Assembly: GCA_024349725.1 (NCBI GenBank)
Contig: AP026064.1
Span: forward strand, 394,592-458,591
Source of the DNA: Arsenophonus endosymbiont of Ceratovacuna japonica
GTDB taxonomy: Bacteria; Pseudomonadota; Gammaproteobacteria; Enterobacterales; Enterobacteriaceae
Direction: 5' to 3'
DNA length: 64,000 bases
The position numbers were made by a program, and so were the translations under genes. The stretch's first letter is position 1; every line of letters begins with the position of its first letter. Under the pieces are notes generated by a model, which was not told where the DNA came from, did no database searches, and saw only the letters and a list, made by a program, of their open reading frames with translations. Below are positions 1-11,388 of this stretch, in pieces.

Positions 1-1304
1 TATATGCATATTTAATAAAATTCAACAAAAACACCATTTATCAATAGCAATTATTGCTTGTAATACAGCAAGTATAGTTAGTTTATCTATATTAAGAGTT
101 TATTTTAAATTTCCAATTATTGGAGTTGTTCCTGCAATAAAACCAGCAACAAAATTAACTCGTAATGGTATAATTGGATTATTAGCAACTAAAAGAACTA
201 TTAGTGAAAACTATACTAAAAAACTTATTGATAGATTTGCAGTAAATTGTAAAGTTAAAATGATTGCCTCATCAGAATTAGTAGAATTAGCAGAAAAGAA
301 ACTTCATAATCAAATAATTTCAAAAGAAATATTAATGCACATTGTAACACCGTGGATAAAAATAAAAAAATCACCTGATACCATAGTATTAGGTTGTACG
401 CATTTTCCATTATTATTAAAAGAACTAAAAGAAGTATTATTTAAAGAAACTTTATTTGTTGATTCAGGCATTGCAATTGCTAAACGGGCATTTTGGTTAA
501 TAAATAATCATCAAAGATTAATTTTAACAAAAAATAAAAATATTGCTTACTGTACTAAAATAGATACTAAAGTTATAAGTTTTACTAAAATATTAATAAA
601 TGAAGGATTTAATAAGTTAGAAAAAATTTTTATTTAAAATATATTATTATAATAATATATAATATTAAAAATAATTAAAATTATTTAATTTTTGTAAATT
701 TTTATTTATTAATACTGGAGTAGACTTATAACGTTAGTATCTATTTTAGTACAGTAAGCAATATTTTTATTTTTTGTTAAAATTAATATTTGATGATTAT
801 TTATTAACCAAATGCCCGTTTAGAAATTGCAATTCTTGAATCAACAAATAAAGTTTTTTTAAATAATACTTCTTTTAGTTCTTTTAATAATAATGGAAAA
901 TGCGTACAACCTAATACTATGGTATCAGGTGATTTTTTTATTTTTATCCACGGTGTTACAATGTGCATTAATATTTCTTTTGAAATTATTTGATTATGAA
1001 GTTTCTTTTCTGCTAATTCTACTAATTCTGATGAGGCAATCATTTTAACTTTACAATTTACTGCAAATCTATCAATAAGTTTTTTAGTATAGTTTTCACT
1101 AATAGTTCTTTTAGTTGCTAATAATCCAATTATACCATTACGAGTTAATTTTGTTGCTGGTTTTATTGCAGGAACAACTCCAATAATTGGAAATTTAAAA
1201 TAAACTCTTAATATAGATAAACTAACTATACTTGCTGTATTACAAGCAATAATTGCTATTGATAAATGGTGTTTTTGTTGAATTTTATTAAATATGCATA
1301 TAAT
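1..1304. repeat. Large inverted repeat made of two murI copies
   Basis: Bases 1 to about 580 reappear as the reverse complement at about 725-1304, with weaker similarity continuing inward to roughly 610 and 695. The outer portion (about 1-445 against 860-1304) reads as identical wherever I compared it. Differences begin close to base 446 and accumulate toward the centre: G/A near 446, a two-base GGC/AGA change, a T deletion, and a C/A change near 732. The left arm runs off the window, so its true length is unknown. Both arms encode glutamate racemase. The uneven divergence argues against a simple hairpin-read artefact. Confidence 0.9.
2..637 (+). CDS. murI: Glutamate racemase, C-terminal part (5' end outside the window)
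   Basis: MurI interconverts L- and D-glutamate and supplies D-Glu for peptidoglycan precursors in the cytoplasm. The frame is open from base 2 and reads into the family signatures: IIACNTAS (first catalytic Cys region), GVVPAIKPA, GLLATKRT, and VLGCTHFPLL (second catalytic Cys), followed by VDSGIAIAKR and a C-terminus ending NKLEKIFI that aligns with the end of E. coli MurI. Roughly the first 70 residues lie left of the window. No lesion is visible in this part, so this is the better candidate for the working copy. A second copy in opposite orientation lies at about 700-1504. The ATG at 260 is internal and not the start. Identity is certain; whether the missing N-terminus is intact cannot be seen. 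Confidence 0.93.
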   Translation: MCIFNKIQQKHHLSIAIIACNTASIVSLSILRVYFKFPIIGVVPAIKPATKLTRNGIIGLLATKRTISENYTKKLIDRFAVNCKVKMIASSELVELAEKKLHNQIISKEILMHIVTPWIKIKKSPDTIVLGCTHFPLLLKELKEVLFKETLFVDSGIAIAKRAFWLINNHQRLILTKNKNIAYCTKIDTKVISFTKILINEGFNKLEKIFI

Positions 1305-1504
1305 ACGGTTAATAATAAATTCTGCATTCTTCTCTCCATATGGAAAAGCATCATTATCAAATGTATAAATATAATGTAAATTTGGTAATAATTCTTTAAC
1401 TTTTCGATAAATAGATAAACCACCAACTCTAGAATCAAAAATTAAAATAGTTGGCCTAAATATTTCTAATTGAGAGTAAGTAACTTTTTTATTTTGTTTT
1501 TCAT
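700..1504 (-). pseudogene. murI: Second murI copy, frameshifted at both ends
   Basis: Read on the minus strand, this copy contains nearly the whole racemase, including the N-terminal part that lies outside the window for the other copy (PTILIFDS, then FDNDAFPYGEKN). Three lesions are visible. The plausible ATG at 1504 is one base out of frame with the PTILIFDS frame across an A run. The invariant DSGVGG loop reads DSRVGG. A T run (TTT instead of TTTT near 805-812) shifts the frame after SKRAF and gives an early stop, losing about 45 C-terminal residues. A second Gly-to-Arg change lies in VDSRIAI. The central catalytic region with VLGCTHFPLL is intact. I read it as a decaying duplicate; expression of a partial product cannot be excluded. 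Confidence 0.8.
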
Positions 1505-3210
1505 TTATTTTTATAATAATAATAAACTTTATACTAATAAAATATAAATAATAAATTAATTATAAATAGTAATTTTTTAAATAAATAATAAAATAAAATA
1601 AAATAATTAATTATTATGAATTAATAATTAATATTAATAGAAATATTATTTTTTTATTAAAAGTTATAATTAAATAAGTTAATATAATTATCTATAAAAT
1701 AGTTAATTAATTATTAGAAATAATTTTAGTAAAAACATAATAAATTATTTATTGCATAATATAATAAATAATATTTTTTTATAAAAATAATAATTATTAT
1801 AATAATAATTTAATATTTTATTGTAATAATAATATTTTAATTAATAATTTATAATTGATATATTGATTTTTTTATAATTATTAATAATATAATAAAATAT
1901 TTAATAAATATTAAATATAATATATTTTATTATAAAATTATTTTATTTAAAGTAATATTATTATTAATTAATATATAGTTTTAATAAAATTTAATATTAT
2001 AATTTTATATTATTTATATACTTATTAAATAATAAAATTTTTTAGTATTAATAAGTTAAATTAGTAAATATTATAAATTAACAATAAATTAGTAATAAAT
2101 AAAAAATTTAATTAATATATTTAATATTCCATCTTAATTTATATATATAATCTTATTAATTTAGAATAACTTTTTATATTATATTACATTATTAATATTA
2201 TAATATTTAATATAAATAATAGTTATTTATAATATATAAAATATAATTAAAACATTATTATTTAATTTTCTATAATATAATTATTACAATAATAAAAAAA
2301 TATATTATAAATAATATTTAATTAATTAGTATGATTTTTTAAATAGAAATTTATTTAATATTGATAACTTTTTAAAATATATTTTTATTATTTATTTATA
2401 TAATATGATAAAATAATATCTATAATTATAATAAACAATAATATTTTAATTTACATTAAATATTTAATAAATATCATTTATTTTCATTTATTAAAAAAAA
2501 ATAATATACTTTAATATATAATATATTTTATTTTAAAAATTTTTAATAAATATAATTAATTTATAATATAAATTGTATTTATTATTAGAAAATTAACTTT
2601 AATTAGTAAATATTATTTTTATATTAATATTAGTGATTTCAAAATATTGATCGCATATAATTTATTATCTTACCTTTTATTTTTTATTAAAATATTTATT
2701 TATTATTTAATTATTTTACATAAATAATTAATTTTATTGTATTACTAATAATTTAAATTATTACTATTAATGTATTTATTTACAATTTTTAAAAATATAA
2801 ATAATATTAGAATAATATTTATTTTTAATATAATAATATATAAAATAATATAAATATTTTAATTTTTAATAATTTATTAATTAAAATTAAAAAGTAAATG
2901 ATCAATATTAATTTTAAAATAAAATGTATTAATAAATAATTATATTAGATAATTAAAATAATTATTTTTATTTGAATTTATTTTTAAGGATAAAATGATT
3001 ATTTAATTATATAATTTTAGATAAAATACTATTGATTTTATATTTTATTATAATGTTTAATAATAAAATATATTTATAAGTAATATTATTTTAAATTAAA
3101 TATTTTTTAAAATATTTTTAATTTTTAATATAAATATTATTTATTATTTTATTTTTTATAAAATAATTTAAATAAATTTATTATTAATTTTTATAATTAT
3201 ATATTAATAA
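1505..3210. other. Gene-free AT-rich spacer
   Basis: About 1.7 kb of almost pure A/T with stops in all frames. I see no tRNA, no conserved protein fragment and no G/C-containing hairpin. It is probably the end stage of gene decay between murI and mltC, which are not neighbours in E. coli. Confidence 0.7.
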
Positions 3211-3867
3211 TTAATTTATTAAATTATAAACGTTTTTAATTTTCCAAAGATATCGAGATGCTTGTGCATTTGGGTGTTTTTTTTGAATGTATTGATAAAA
3301 TGCTTCTGCATTTAATTTATTAATTTTATTAATTGCAATATTATCATTTTTATCAAAAATTCGTAATAATGTATTAGCACCATTAACATATGAAACTATA
3401 GTGGCATAATAAAGTACTTTAGGGTCGATAATATTAAATAAATAATTATTTCTAATAAAACGAATATAGGCAGTTCCAATATCAATATTTATTGTTGGAT
3501 TCTTAAGTTGATCATTTGTAGGTTGACCTATTTTATTTTGTAAACGATATACATCACGACCAGCAGTAGAAGCTTTAATTTGCATTAAGCCTATTGCATT
3601 AGATTTACTTACTGCATTAATACAAAAATTAGATTCTACTTTAATAATTGCTTTAATTAAGTTTTCATCAATAGAATATTTTTTTGAAGCTTTTTTAATT
3701 GAATAATCATAAGGAGTTTTTAATTCTAAATTTTTAATTTTATTTTTTATAAAATATCGTAAATAATTTCTTTGTAATATTGTTGTAGTATTATAAAATT
3801 TTTTATTTGAACAGCTTATTAATAAAATAATGAATATGAAGCTATACCTTTTAAATTTCATCTTCAT
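3211..3867 (-). CDS. mltC: Membrane-bound lytic murein transglycosylase C, shortened form
   Basis: MltC cleaves the MurNAc-GlcNAc bond of peptidoglycan from the inner face of the outer membrane. The 218-residue product starts with a lipoprotein signal and lipobox LLISC (Cys19). An SLT domain runs from about residue 55 to the end: the catalytic Glu is in KVESNF (Glu78), followed by AIGLMQIK, NIDIGTAYI and a C-terminal HPNAQASRYLWKI that matches the end of E. coli MltC. E. coli MltC is 359 residues; the N-terminal DUF3393 domain between signal and SLT domain is almost entirely missing, while the frame is kept. Start: ATG at 3867 with AGAGGA just upstream; the ATG two codons later is possible. 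Neighbouring spacers show no partner gene. Sure of family; activity of the trimmed form is inferred. Confidence 0.88.
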   Translation of the reverse strand: MKMKFKRYSFIFIILLISCSNKKFYNTTTILQRNYLRYFIKNKIKNLELKTPYDYSIKKASKKYSIDENLIKAIIKVESNFCINAVSKSNAIGLMQIKASTAGRDVYRLQNKIGQPTNDQLKNPTINIDIGTAYIRFIRNNYLFNIIDPKVLYYATIVSYVNGANTLLRIFDKNDNIAINKINKLNAEAFYQYIQKKHPNAQASRYLWKIKNVYNLIN

Positions 3868-5549
3868 TTAATCCTCTAGTATCTTTATTTTATTAATTAT
3901 AATTATAATTAAAATTAAATGTATTAAAAATATAAGCTAATATTTATGAAAAAAAGTAAATATTAAAATAATTTAAATTATTATATATGTATATATGTTA
4001 TATAAAAATATTTTAAAAATACTTATAAAATATTATTTTAGGAATTCAAATATTTATAATTATATGCAAAAATATATATTAATAAAATTAAAAAAATTTA
4101 TTTATTGTTAAAAACAAAATTATAAAAATAATATATTAAAAGTATTGGTAGTAACTGATGATTAATATCATAGTTATTTTATTGATGATTATAATTATAA
4201 ATAATCTTATTTATGAATTATCAATTTATAATAATAAAATTTATTATAAAAAAAGTATATTTATTAATATTGCAAAATATATAATATTTTAATTATTTTA
4301 AAGTAAAATACTATTTTTGATAAAATAATATAAATAGGTAAAATAAGAAATTAATGCTAAATATGTCAAATGTTTATGATAAAATTTAAATAAATATTTT
4401 TAATTTAAATTTTCTAATATAATAATTCTATTAAAATGTAAAAATTTATTATATATTTTTTTAATTCTAATCAATATAAAATTATTATTTTTCCTATAAT
4501 ATTATTATAATATGAATTATTCTTTTTATTAACATATATTATTGTAGCATAATTATAATTATTAAAAATAATTTTAGTTATTTCTATATTTATTTTTTTA
4601 TAAAATTATTTTTTATATTGTGCATAATTTTAAAATGATATATATTATTAATATTATTATTTAAATTATATAATCTTTAATTATGTATGATTTTAAATTT
4701 TATATTAATTAATCAACTGAATCTTATATTATATTAATTTAATTATTTTAATATATTTATTATTATAAATTTTAATTAAAAATATAAAATTTATTTTAAT
4801 AAATAAATAAGTAATTTTAAATTTTATATTTAATTATAGTTAAATTTATATATTTATGTTATTTTTATTTTATATAATATATAATATTTATTAATATTAT
4901 AAAATAGCTTTATAAATTAAAATAATATTATTATGTATATTATTAAATAATATATAAAATATTATATATTATATATCTATAAAATTATATTAATAATAAT
5001 TAATTATTATTAATATAATAAATTATTTTATTATATTAATAATAGTATTATTAAATTTTAATATACATAAATATATTTTATTAAAAAAATACATATAACG
5101 ATTCATAATAATAATTTATTAAATATATTAATTATTTTAAATTTAAATATAAATAATAAAAATTATTATATTATTTATATTTAAATAATATTAATTATAA
5201 AAATATTAATAATATATGCATTTAAAATTTAACTTCTTAGTTATTTAGAGATTAATAAAATCATTCTTACTTATTATAACTAATAATAAAATATATTTAT
5301 AATAATTAAATTTTATAAAATTTTCTATATAATATAAATTTTTATAATAATATATTTTAGTGTTAATAATAGTTTAGATTTACTAATAATAAAATATTAA
5401 TTATTTAGAATTTTATTCTATTTTTTAATATTAAATAACATATATTTTATGTATTAATAAATATTAATTTAATATTATTTATATCAAAATTAATTACTAT
5501 ATATTAAAATATTTAAATTTAATTTACTAGCAATAAGATTTATTTATTT
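3868..5549. other. Gene-free AT-rich spacer
   Basis: About 1.7 kb, nearly all A/T. It must hold the diverging promoters of mltC (minus) and mnmA (plus), but no convincing -35/-10 pair stands out from the background. No RNA gene or protein remnant was recognised. Confidence 0.7.
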
Positions 5550-6659
5550 ATGTCATATAATTATTTTAAAAAAGTTATCGTTGGTATATCCGGTGGTGTT
5601 GATTCATCTGTATCTGCTTACTTATTAAAAAAACAAGGTTATAATGTTGCAGGACTTTTTATGAAAAACTGGGAAGAAGATGATAATGAAGAATATTGTT
5701 CAGTAGCTGCTGATTTTGCTGATGCACAATCAGTATGTAATACACTTGATATAAAACTTTATACTATTAATTTTGCTACAGAATATTGGGATAATGTTTT
5801 TATACATTTTTTAACTGAATGTAAAAAAGGACGTACATTAAATCCTGATATATTATGTAATAAAGAAATTAAATTTAAAGCATTTTTAGAATTTGCTATT
5901 AAAGATTTATCAGCAGATTATATTGCTACTGGTCATTATGTTAGATGTAAAATAGTTTCTGGTCGTTATCAATTATTACGTGGATTGGATGAAAATAAAG
6001 ATCAAAGTTATTTTCTTTATACTTTAGATCAATCTCAATTAGCACAAAGTCTTTTTCCTATTGGTAAATTAAAAAAATCAGTTGTTCGTCATATTGCAGA
6101 AAAAATTAATTTAATTACCGCTAAAAAAAAAGATTCAACTGGAATTTGTTTTATTGGAAAAAGAAGATTTAGAGATTTTATTTCTCGGTATTTACCAACT
6201 AAACCAGGATTAATTATAAAGGTTAATGGTGAAATTTTAGGTAAACATCCAGGATTAATATATTATACAATAGGTCAACGCAAAGGATTAAATATTGGCG
6301 GAATAAAAAAAGATAATAATAATCCTTGGTATGTAATTGATAAAGATATTAAAAATAATTGTTTAATTGTTGCACAAGGTTATAATAATCCATATTTAAT
6401 GTCTATAGGACTTATAGCTAAAAAGATTCATTGGATTAATCCCATATCATTAAAAACAAACTATCAATGCACAGTTAAAACTCGTTATCGACAGGAAGAT
6501 GTTCCTTGTACTATTAAGATACATAGTAATAATACAATTATCGTACAATTTAATTATCCTATTTCTTCTGTTACACCTGGTCAATCTGTCGTATTTTATC
6601 AAGGTGAAATTTGTTTAGGTGGTGGTATTATTGAAACACGGATTCAGGAGATAATGTGA
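5550..6659 (+). CDS. mnmA: tRNA-specific 2-thiouridylase MnmA
   Basis: MnmA adds sulfur to U34 of tRNA-Lys, -Glu and -Gln (s2U34), using ATP and sulfur that originates at IscS, whose gene is at 55183-56346. The 369-residue product is the usual length (368 in E. coli). The PP-loop SGGVDSS is at residues 14-20. The two catalytic cysteines are present: Cys101 in [12 protein letters not shown] and Cys198 in [16 protein letters not shown] and [10 protein letters not shown] are also conserved. Its stop overlaps the hflD start by four bases, as in the E. coli mnmA-hflD-purB order. Start: the ATG at 5550 gives [16 protein letters not shown]; no clear ribosome binding site is seen. Intact. Confidence 0.97.
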   Translation: MSYNYFKKVIVGISGGVDSSVSAYLLKKQGYNVAGLFMKNWEEDDNEEYCSVAADFADAQSVCNTLDIKLYTINFATEYWDNVFIHFLTECKKGRTLNPDILCNKEIKFKAFLEFAIKDLSADYIATGHYVRCKIVSGRYQLLRGLDENKDQSYFLYTLDQSQLAQSLFPIGKLKKSVVRHIAEKINLITAKKKDSTGICFIGKRRFRDFISRYLPTKPGLIIKVNGEILGKHPGLIYYTIGQRKGLNIGGIKKDNNNPWYVIDKDIKNNCLIVAQGYNNPYLMSIGLIAKKIHWINPISLKTNYQCTVKTRYRQEDVPCTIKIHSNNTIIVQFNYPISSVTPGQSVVFYQGEICLGGGIIETRIQEIM

Positions 6660-7282
6660 GTAAAAATTTTTATGATATTACTATTGCTTTCGCTGGTATT
6701 TGTCAAGCATGTTATTTAGTACAGCAATTAGCTTATAAAGGAAAAATTGACCACAATGCTACAGAAATAATGATTAAAAGTACATTAAATATTAATCCAA
6801 AATCTACACTAGATGTGTATGGTAATAACACTTCAAATCTTTATATAGGTTTAAATACATTACTTACTACACTTACTGCATTAAATAATATTCTTTATTC
6901 TGATTTAATACGTTATTTATTAAGCCTTATTGTATTAGAACGTAGATTAAGAAAAAATCCAATAGCAAATGAAAAACTTAAACAAAGTATTAAATTATTA
7001 CAACAACAAATAAATTATTTTGAACCAATGTCTAATGGTGTTTTTAATGCGCTAGCTGGTATTTATATAGATGGTATTAGTTATATTGGTCCACGAATTA
7101 AAGTTACTGGTTCTTCTAAAATTTTACAAAATAAATTAATACAAGCAAAAATACGAGCATTGCTTTTTACTGGTATACGTAGTGTTGTTCTATGGCAACA
7201 AATTGGTGGTAATAGACTACAATTAATGTTTTCACGACATATTTTAATAACTAATGCAAAAAAAATTCTTAATAATAGTTAA
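6656..7282 (+). CDS. hflD: HflD, lysogenization regulator homologue
   Basis: HflD is a peripheral inner-membrane protein of about 213 residues; in E. coli it binds phage lambda CII and lies beside purB. Here 208 residues align throughout: [16 protein letters not shown] near the N-terminus, LVLERRL-type [12 protein letters not shown] in the middle, [22 protein letters not shown] sequence and the C-terminal [20 protein letters not shown]. The start is GTG at 6656, overlapping the mnmA stop (GTGA), so it is probably translated by coupling. A phage-related role makes no sense in an endosymbiont, so retention suggests either a basic unknown role or preservation through its operon position. The function is not known with certainty. 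Confidence 0.93.
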   Translation: MSKNFYDITIAFAGICQACYLVQQLAYKGKIDHNATEIMIKSTLNINPKSTLDVYGNNTSNLYIGLNTLLTTLTALNNILYSDLIRYLLSLIVLERRLRKNPIANEKLKQSIKLLQQQINYFEPMSNGVFNALAGIYIDGISYIGPRIKVTGSSKILQNKLIQAKIRALLFTGIRSVVLWQQIGGNRLQLMFSRHILITNAKKILNNS

Positions 7283-7303
7283 TAAATTTAGGAGTTACTA
7301 GTA

Positions 7304-8671
7304 ATGGAATTATCTTCATTAACTGCTATATCTCCAATTGATGGTAGATATAGTGATAAAATTAGTTTATTGCGTCCAATTTTTAGTGAATTTGGATTAA
7401 TGAAATATCGCATACAAGTAGAGATATGTTGGTTACAAAAATTATCAGATTTTAATGATATCAAAGAAATACCTACATTTAGTATTATAGCAAAAAATTA
7501 TCTTAATAAAATTATTGATAATTTTAATGAAAAAGATGCAATTCATATAAAAAAAATTGAACAAATAATTAATCATGATGTCAAAGCAATTGAATATTTT
7601 TTAAAAGAAAAAATGTCAACTATGTTTGAATTAGAAAAAATATCAGAATTTATTCATTTTGCTTGTACTTCTGAAGATATAAATAATCTTTCTCATGCAT
7701 TGATGTTAAAAACTGCCCGTGATCAAATAATTTTACCTCAATGGAAAAAAATTATTAATAAATTAAAAGCAATGGCACGTCTTTATCGTGCTTTACCATT
7801 ATTATCTAGAACTCATGGTCAACCTGCAACTCCAACTACTTTTGGTAAAGAATTTGCTAATGTTGCTTATCGTATGACTCGTCAATATTATCAACTTAAA
7901 AAAATAGAAATTTTAGGTAAAATTAATGGTGCAGTAGGTAATTATAATGCTCATTTATCAGCTTATCCAGATATAAATTGGCATAAATTTAGTGAAGAGT
8001 TTGTTATTTCTTTAGGAATTAGTTGGAATCCTTTTACAACTCAAATTGAATCTCATGATTATATTGCAGAGTTATTTCATTGTATTGTTCGTTTTAATAC
8101 TATTTTAATAGATTTTAATAGAGATATATGGGGTTATATTTCTTTGAATTATTTTAATCAAAAAATTGTTGATAATGAAATTGGTTCATCTACCATGCCA
8201 CATAAAGTTAATCCTATTAATTTTGAAAATTCTGAGGGAAATCTTGGGCTATCAAATACTTTATTAAATTACATGGCAAATAAATTACCTATTTCACGTT
8301 GGCAACGTGATTTAACTGATTCTACAGTATTACGTAATTTAGGTGTAAGCATTGGTCATTCTTTGATTGCTTATAAATCAACATTGATAGGTTTAAGTAA
8401 AATAGAGATTAATAAACAAAATCTACAAACTGAATTAAATGCTCATTGGATAGTATTAGCTGAAGCTATTCAAACAGTTATGAGACGTTATGGAATTAAA
8501 GAATCTTATGAAAAATTAAAAATATTAACTAGAGGGAAACATACTACTTCTAATGATATTAAAATTTTTATTAATAATTTAGATTTACCATTATCAGAAA
8601 AAAAACGTTTAAATTCTATGACACCATCTAATTATATTGGTTATTCTATTAATTTAGTAGATTGTTTATAA
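7304..8671 (+). CDS. purB: Adenylosuccinate lyase
   Basis: PurB acts twice in purine synthesis, releasing fumarate from SAICAR and from adenylosuccinate. The product is 455 residues (456 in E. coli). Catalytic His171 is in SRTHGQPATPTT, and the fumarase/lyase signature GSSTMPHKVNP places the catalytic serine at about 295-296. ISPIDGRY at the N-terminus is also conserved. It follows hflD by 21 bases with an AGGAG ribosome binding site at about 7290, so it is very likely co-transcribed with mnmA and hflD. No lesion seen. No other purine gene lies in the window. Confidence 0.97.
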   Translation: MELSSLTAISPIDGRYSDKISLLRPIFSEFGLMKYRIQVEICWLQKLSDFNDIKEIPTFSIIAKNYLNKIIDNFNEKDAIHIKKIEQIINHDVKAIEYFLKEKMSTMFELEKISEFIHFACTSEDINNLSHALMLKTARDQIILPQWKKIINKLKAMARLYRALPLLSRTHGQPATPTTFGKEFANVAYRMTRQYYQLKKIEILGKINGAVGNYNAHLSAYPDINWHKFSEEFVISLGISWNPFTTQIESHDYIAELFHCIVRFNTILIDFNRDIWGYISLNYFNQKIVDNEIGSSTMPHKVNPINFENSEGNLGLSNTLLNYMANKLPISRWQRDLTDSTVLRNLGVSIGHSLIAYKSTLIGLSKIEINKQNLQTELNAHWIVLAEAIQTVMRRYGIKESYEKLKILTRGKHTTSNDIKIFINNLDLPLSEKKRLNSMTPSNYIGYSINLVDCL

Positions 8672-9564
8672 TAATTTTTATTAGTTATTAACGTTAATTC
8701 TTATTATATTTTTTATTAAAAAAATAAATAAAATGTTTTTAAATTATATTTTTAATAAAAATTTTATATTATTAATTATTTAATTAATTATTATAAAATA
8801 AAATAATAATAATTATATAATATTATAATTTAAAATAAATATCTTTTATATATGCAATTATATTTTAGTTAATATTTTATTAATTAATTTTAGATAATTT
8901 AAACAATATTAAATATAATTATATATATTCAATTTGTTATAATATTTTATTAAAATTATATAATAATATATTTATATATTTTAATAATATTATATTTATA
9001 ATAATTAATTTTTATTTTTTATAGTAAATTTTACTATTTATTTATATAATTATTATAAATATTTAATTAATTATTATTTATATATTATATTAATTTTATA
9101 TATTATTTATTAATTAAATATATTACTTAAATAATATTTTATAAATATTTTTATTTTTAAAATGTAAATTTATTTATTAATAGTAAATATTATTAATTTT
9201 TATATTTTATTATTTTAATTTATTATAGTATTAATGTTAATAATTAAATATAAAATATTAAAATATTATTATGATTTAATAATACTAAAAGTAATATTTA
9301 ACTAATTAATAAAGTAAAATTTAATTATTTTAATAATATACTAAATTTAAAAATATTTTTATTTTACTATATAATTAATAATATATATTATTAATATTTA
9401 ATAATAATTATTAAATATTAACAAAGATTAATAAAAATATTATTTTAAATAAATTTAAATAACTTTAAAATTAATTATTTTTATATTATAAATAATATTT
9501 TATATTTATAATATAAATATAAAATATTAAATTATTATATATAAATTAAAATTAATAATTTTAT
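8672..9564. other. Gene-free AT-rich spacer between convergent genes
   Basis: About 0.9 kb between the ends of purB (plus) and typA (minus). TTAACGTTAA near 8690 is a short palindrome. No convincing terminator with a T tract is visible. The line 9061-9120 contains no G or C at all. Confidence 0.7.
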
Positions 9565-11388
9565 TTATATATATTTATTTTTATAGGAATTGCGACGATT
9601 TATTTCTTTTAAATAATATTTTCTTAATCGAATTGATTTTGGTGTAATTTCTACTAATTCATCATCATTAATAAATTCTAATGCTTGTTCTAATGTTTTA
9701 TTTATTGGTGGTGACAAAATAATTGCTTCATCTGTTCCTGAAGCACGCATATTTGTTAATTTTTTACCAGTTAAACAATTAACAGTTAAATCATTTGAAC
9801 GTGAATGTATACCAATAATTTGTCCTTCATATACTTTAGTACCATGATTAATAAATAATTTACCACGTTCTTGTAAATTATAAAGCGCATAAGACACTGC
9901 TTTACCTTGATTTATTGAAATCATGACACCATTTTTCCGACAATTAATTTCGCCAGGTAATATATTATCATAATGACTAAAAGTTGAATATAATATACCT
10001 GTTCCTGATGTTATAATCATAAATTCAGTACGAAAACCTATTAATCCACGACTTGGAATAATATAATCAAGTCTTACTAATTCTTTACCATTTGGTAATA
10101 TATTTAATAATTCTCCTTTACGCTTACCTAATGCCGTCATAATATTACCTTGATATTTTACTTCAATATTTATAACAACTTGTTCAAAAGGTTCTTGTTT
10201 ATTGCCTTTAAATTTACGAAAAATAACTTTAGGACGTGAAATAGCTAATTCAAAACCTTCTCTTCGCATATTTTCAATTAATATTGAAAGATGTAATTCA
10301 CCTCTACCAGAAACACAAAAAGCATTTGGATCTTCAGTTTCTTCTACACGTAACGAAATATTATGTATTAATTCTTTTTTTAGTCTATCTAATATTTGAC
10401 GACAAGTAATATATCTTCCTTCAAGACCACAAAATGGTGAAGTATTAACACAAAAATACATACTTACTGTTGGCTCATCAATAACTAATGCTGGTAATGC
10501 TTTAACATTATTTGTATCACATAAAGTATCTGAGATATTTAATTCTCCTAATCCAGTTAAAGCAATAATATCACCTGCTTCAGCAACATATGAATCTACA
10601 CGATCTAATCCTAAATGTGTTAATACTTTACCAATTTTAGCACTACGTATTTTACCATTGTTATTAATGATAGTAATAATTTGATTTGGTTTTATTGAGC
10701 CACATTTAATTCGACCAATTCCAATAACTCCAAGATAATTATTATAATCAAGTTGAGATATTTGCATCTGAAATGATCCCATTGGATTAACTTGTGGTAT
10801 ACTAATATATTTAATAATTGCTTCATAAAGCGGAATCATATTTGATGACATTTTGTGATAATCAGTTCCAGCAGTTCCATTTAATGCTGAAGTGTAAATA
10901 ATTGGAAAATCTAGTTGCTCATTAGTGGCACCTAAACTTACAAATAAATCAAAAACATGATCAATAACCCAGTTTGGTCTTATACCTAACCGATCAATTT
11001 TATTAATTACTACAATAGGTTTTAAATTATAAGAAAAAGCTTTTTGAGTTACAAAACGTGTTTGTGGCATTGGACCATCTATTGCATCAACTAATAATAA
11101 TACACCATCAACCATTGACATAACTCTTTCAACTTCACCTCCAAAATCAGCATGTCCAGGTGTATCAATGATATTAATTTTATAACTTTTCCATTTAATT
11201 GAAATATTTTTAGAAAAAATAGTAATCCCACGCTCTTTTTCTAAATCATTAAAATCCATAATACTATTATTAAGATTAATATTATCACTAAATGTATCAG
11301 ATTGTTGCAATAATTTATCAACTAAAGTTGTTTTTCCATGATCTACATGAGCTATAATAGCGACATTTCTTAAATTTTTAATAGACAT
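9565..11388 (-). CDS. typA: Ribosome-binding GTPase TypA/BipA
   Basis: TypA (BipA) is an EF-G-like GTPase that binds the 70S ribosome and assists 50S assembly, particularly in the cold. The product has 607 residues, the E. coli length. The G1 motif AHVDHGKT is at residues 13-20, followed by switch sequence [22 protein letters not shown] and NKIDR (G4). The EF-G domain III/V-like segments and the TypA-specific C-terminus ([28 protein letters not shown]) are all present. It stands alone between two long spacers. The start ATG gives [18 protein letters not shown] as in the family. Intact. Confidence 0.97.
   Translation of the reverse strand: MSIKNLRNVAIIAHVDHGKTTLVDKLLQQSDTFSDNINLNNSIMDFNDLEKERGITIFSKNISIKWKSYKINIIDTPGHADFGGEVERVMSMVDGVLLLVDAIDGPMPQTRFVTQKAFSYNLKPIVVINKIDRLGIRPNWVIDHVFDLFVSLGATNEQLDFPIIYTSALNGTAGTDYHKMSSNMIPLYEAIIKYISIPQVNPMGSFQMQISQLDYNNYLGVIGIGRIKCGSIKPNQIITIINNNGKIRSAKIGKVLTHLGLDRVDSYVAEAGDIIALTGLGELNISDTLCDTNNVKALPALVIDEPTVSMYFCVNTSPFCGLEGRYITCRQILDRLKKELIHNISLRVEETEDPNAFCVSGRGELHLSILIENMRREGFELAISRPKVIFRKFKGNKQEPFEQVVINIEVKYQGNIMTALGKRKGELLNILPNGKELVRLDYIIPSRGLIGFRTEFMIITSGTGILYSTFSHYDNILPGEINCRKNGVMISINQGKAVSYALYNLQERGKLFINHGTKVYEGQIIGIHSRSNDLTVNCLTGKKLTNMRASGTDEAIILSPPINKTLEQALEFINDDELVEITPKSIRLRKYYLKEINRRNSYKNKYI

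Noticed and set aside
1256..1438. Open frame on the minus strand starting MILELVVYLF
   Set aside because: It overlaps the N-terminal part of the second murI copy in a shifted frame; the murI frame has the homology (PTILIFDS, FDNDAFPYGEKN).
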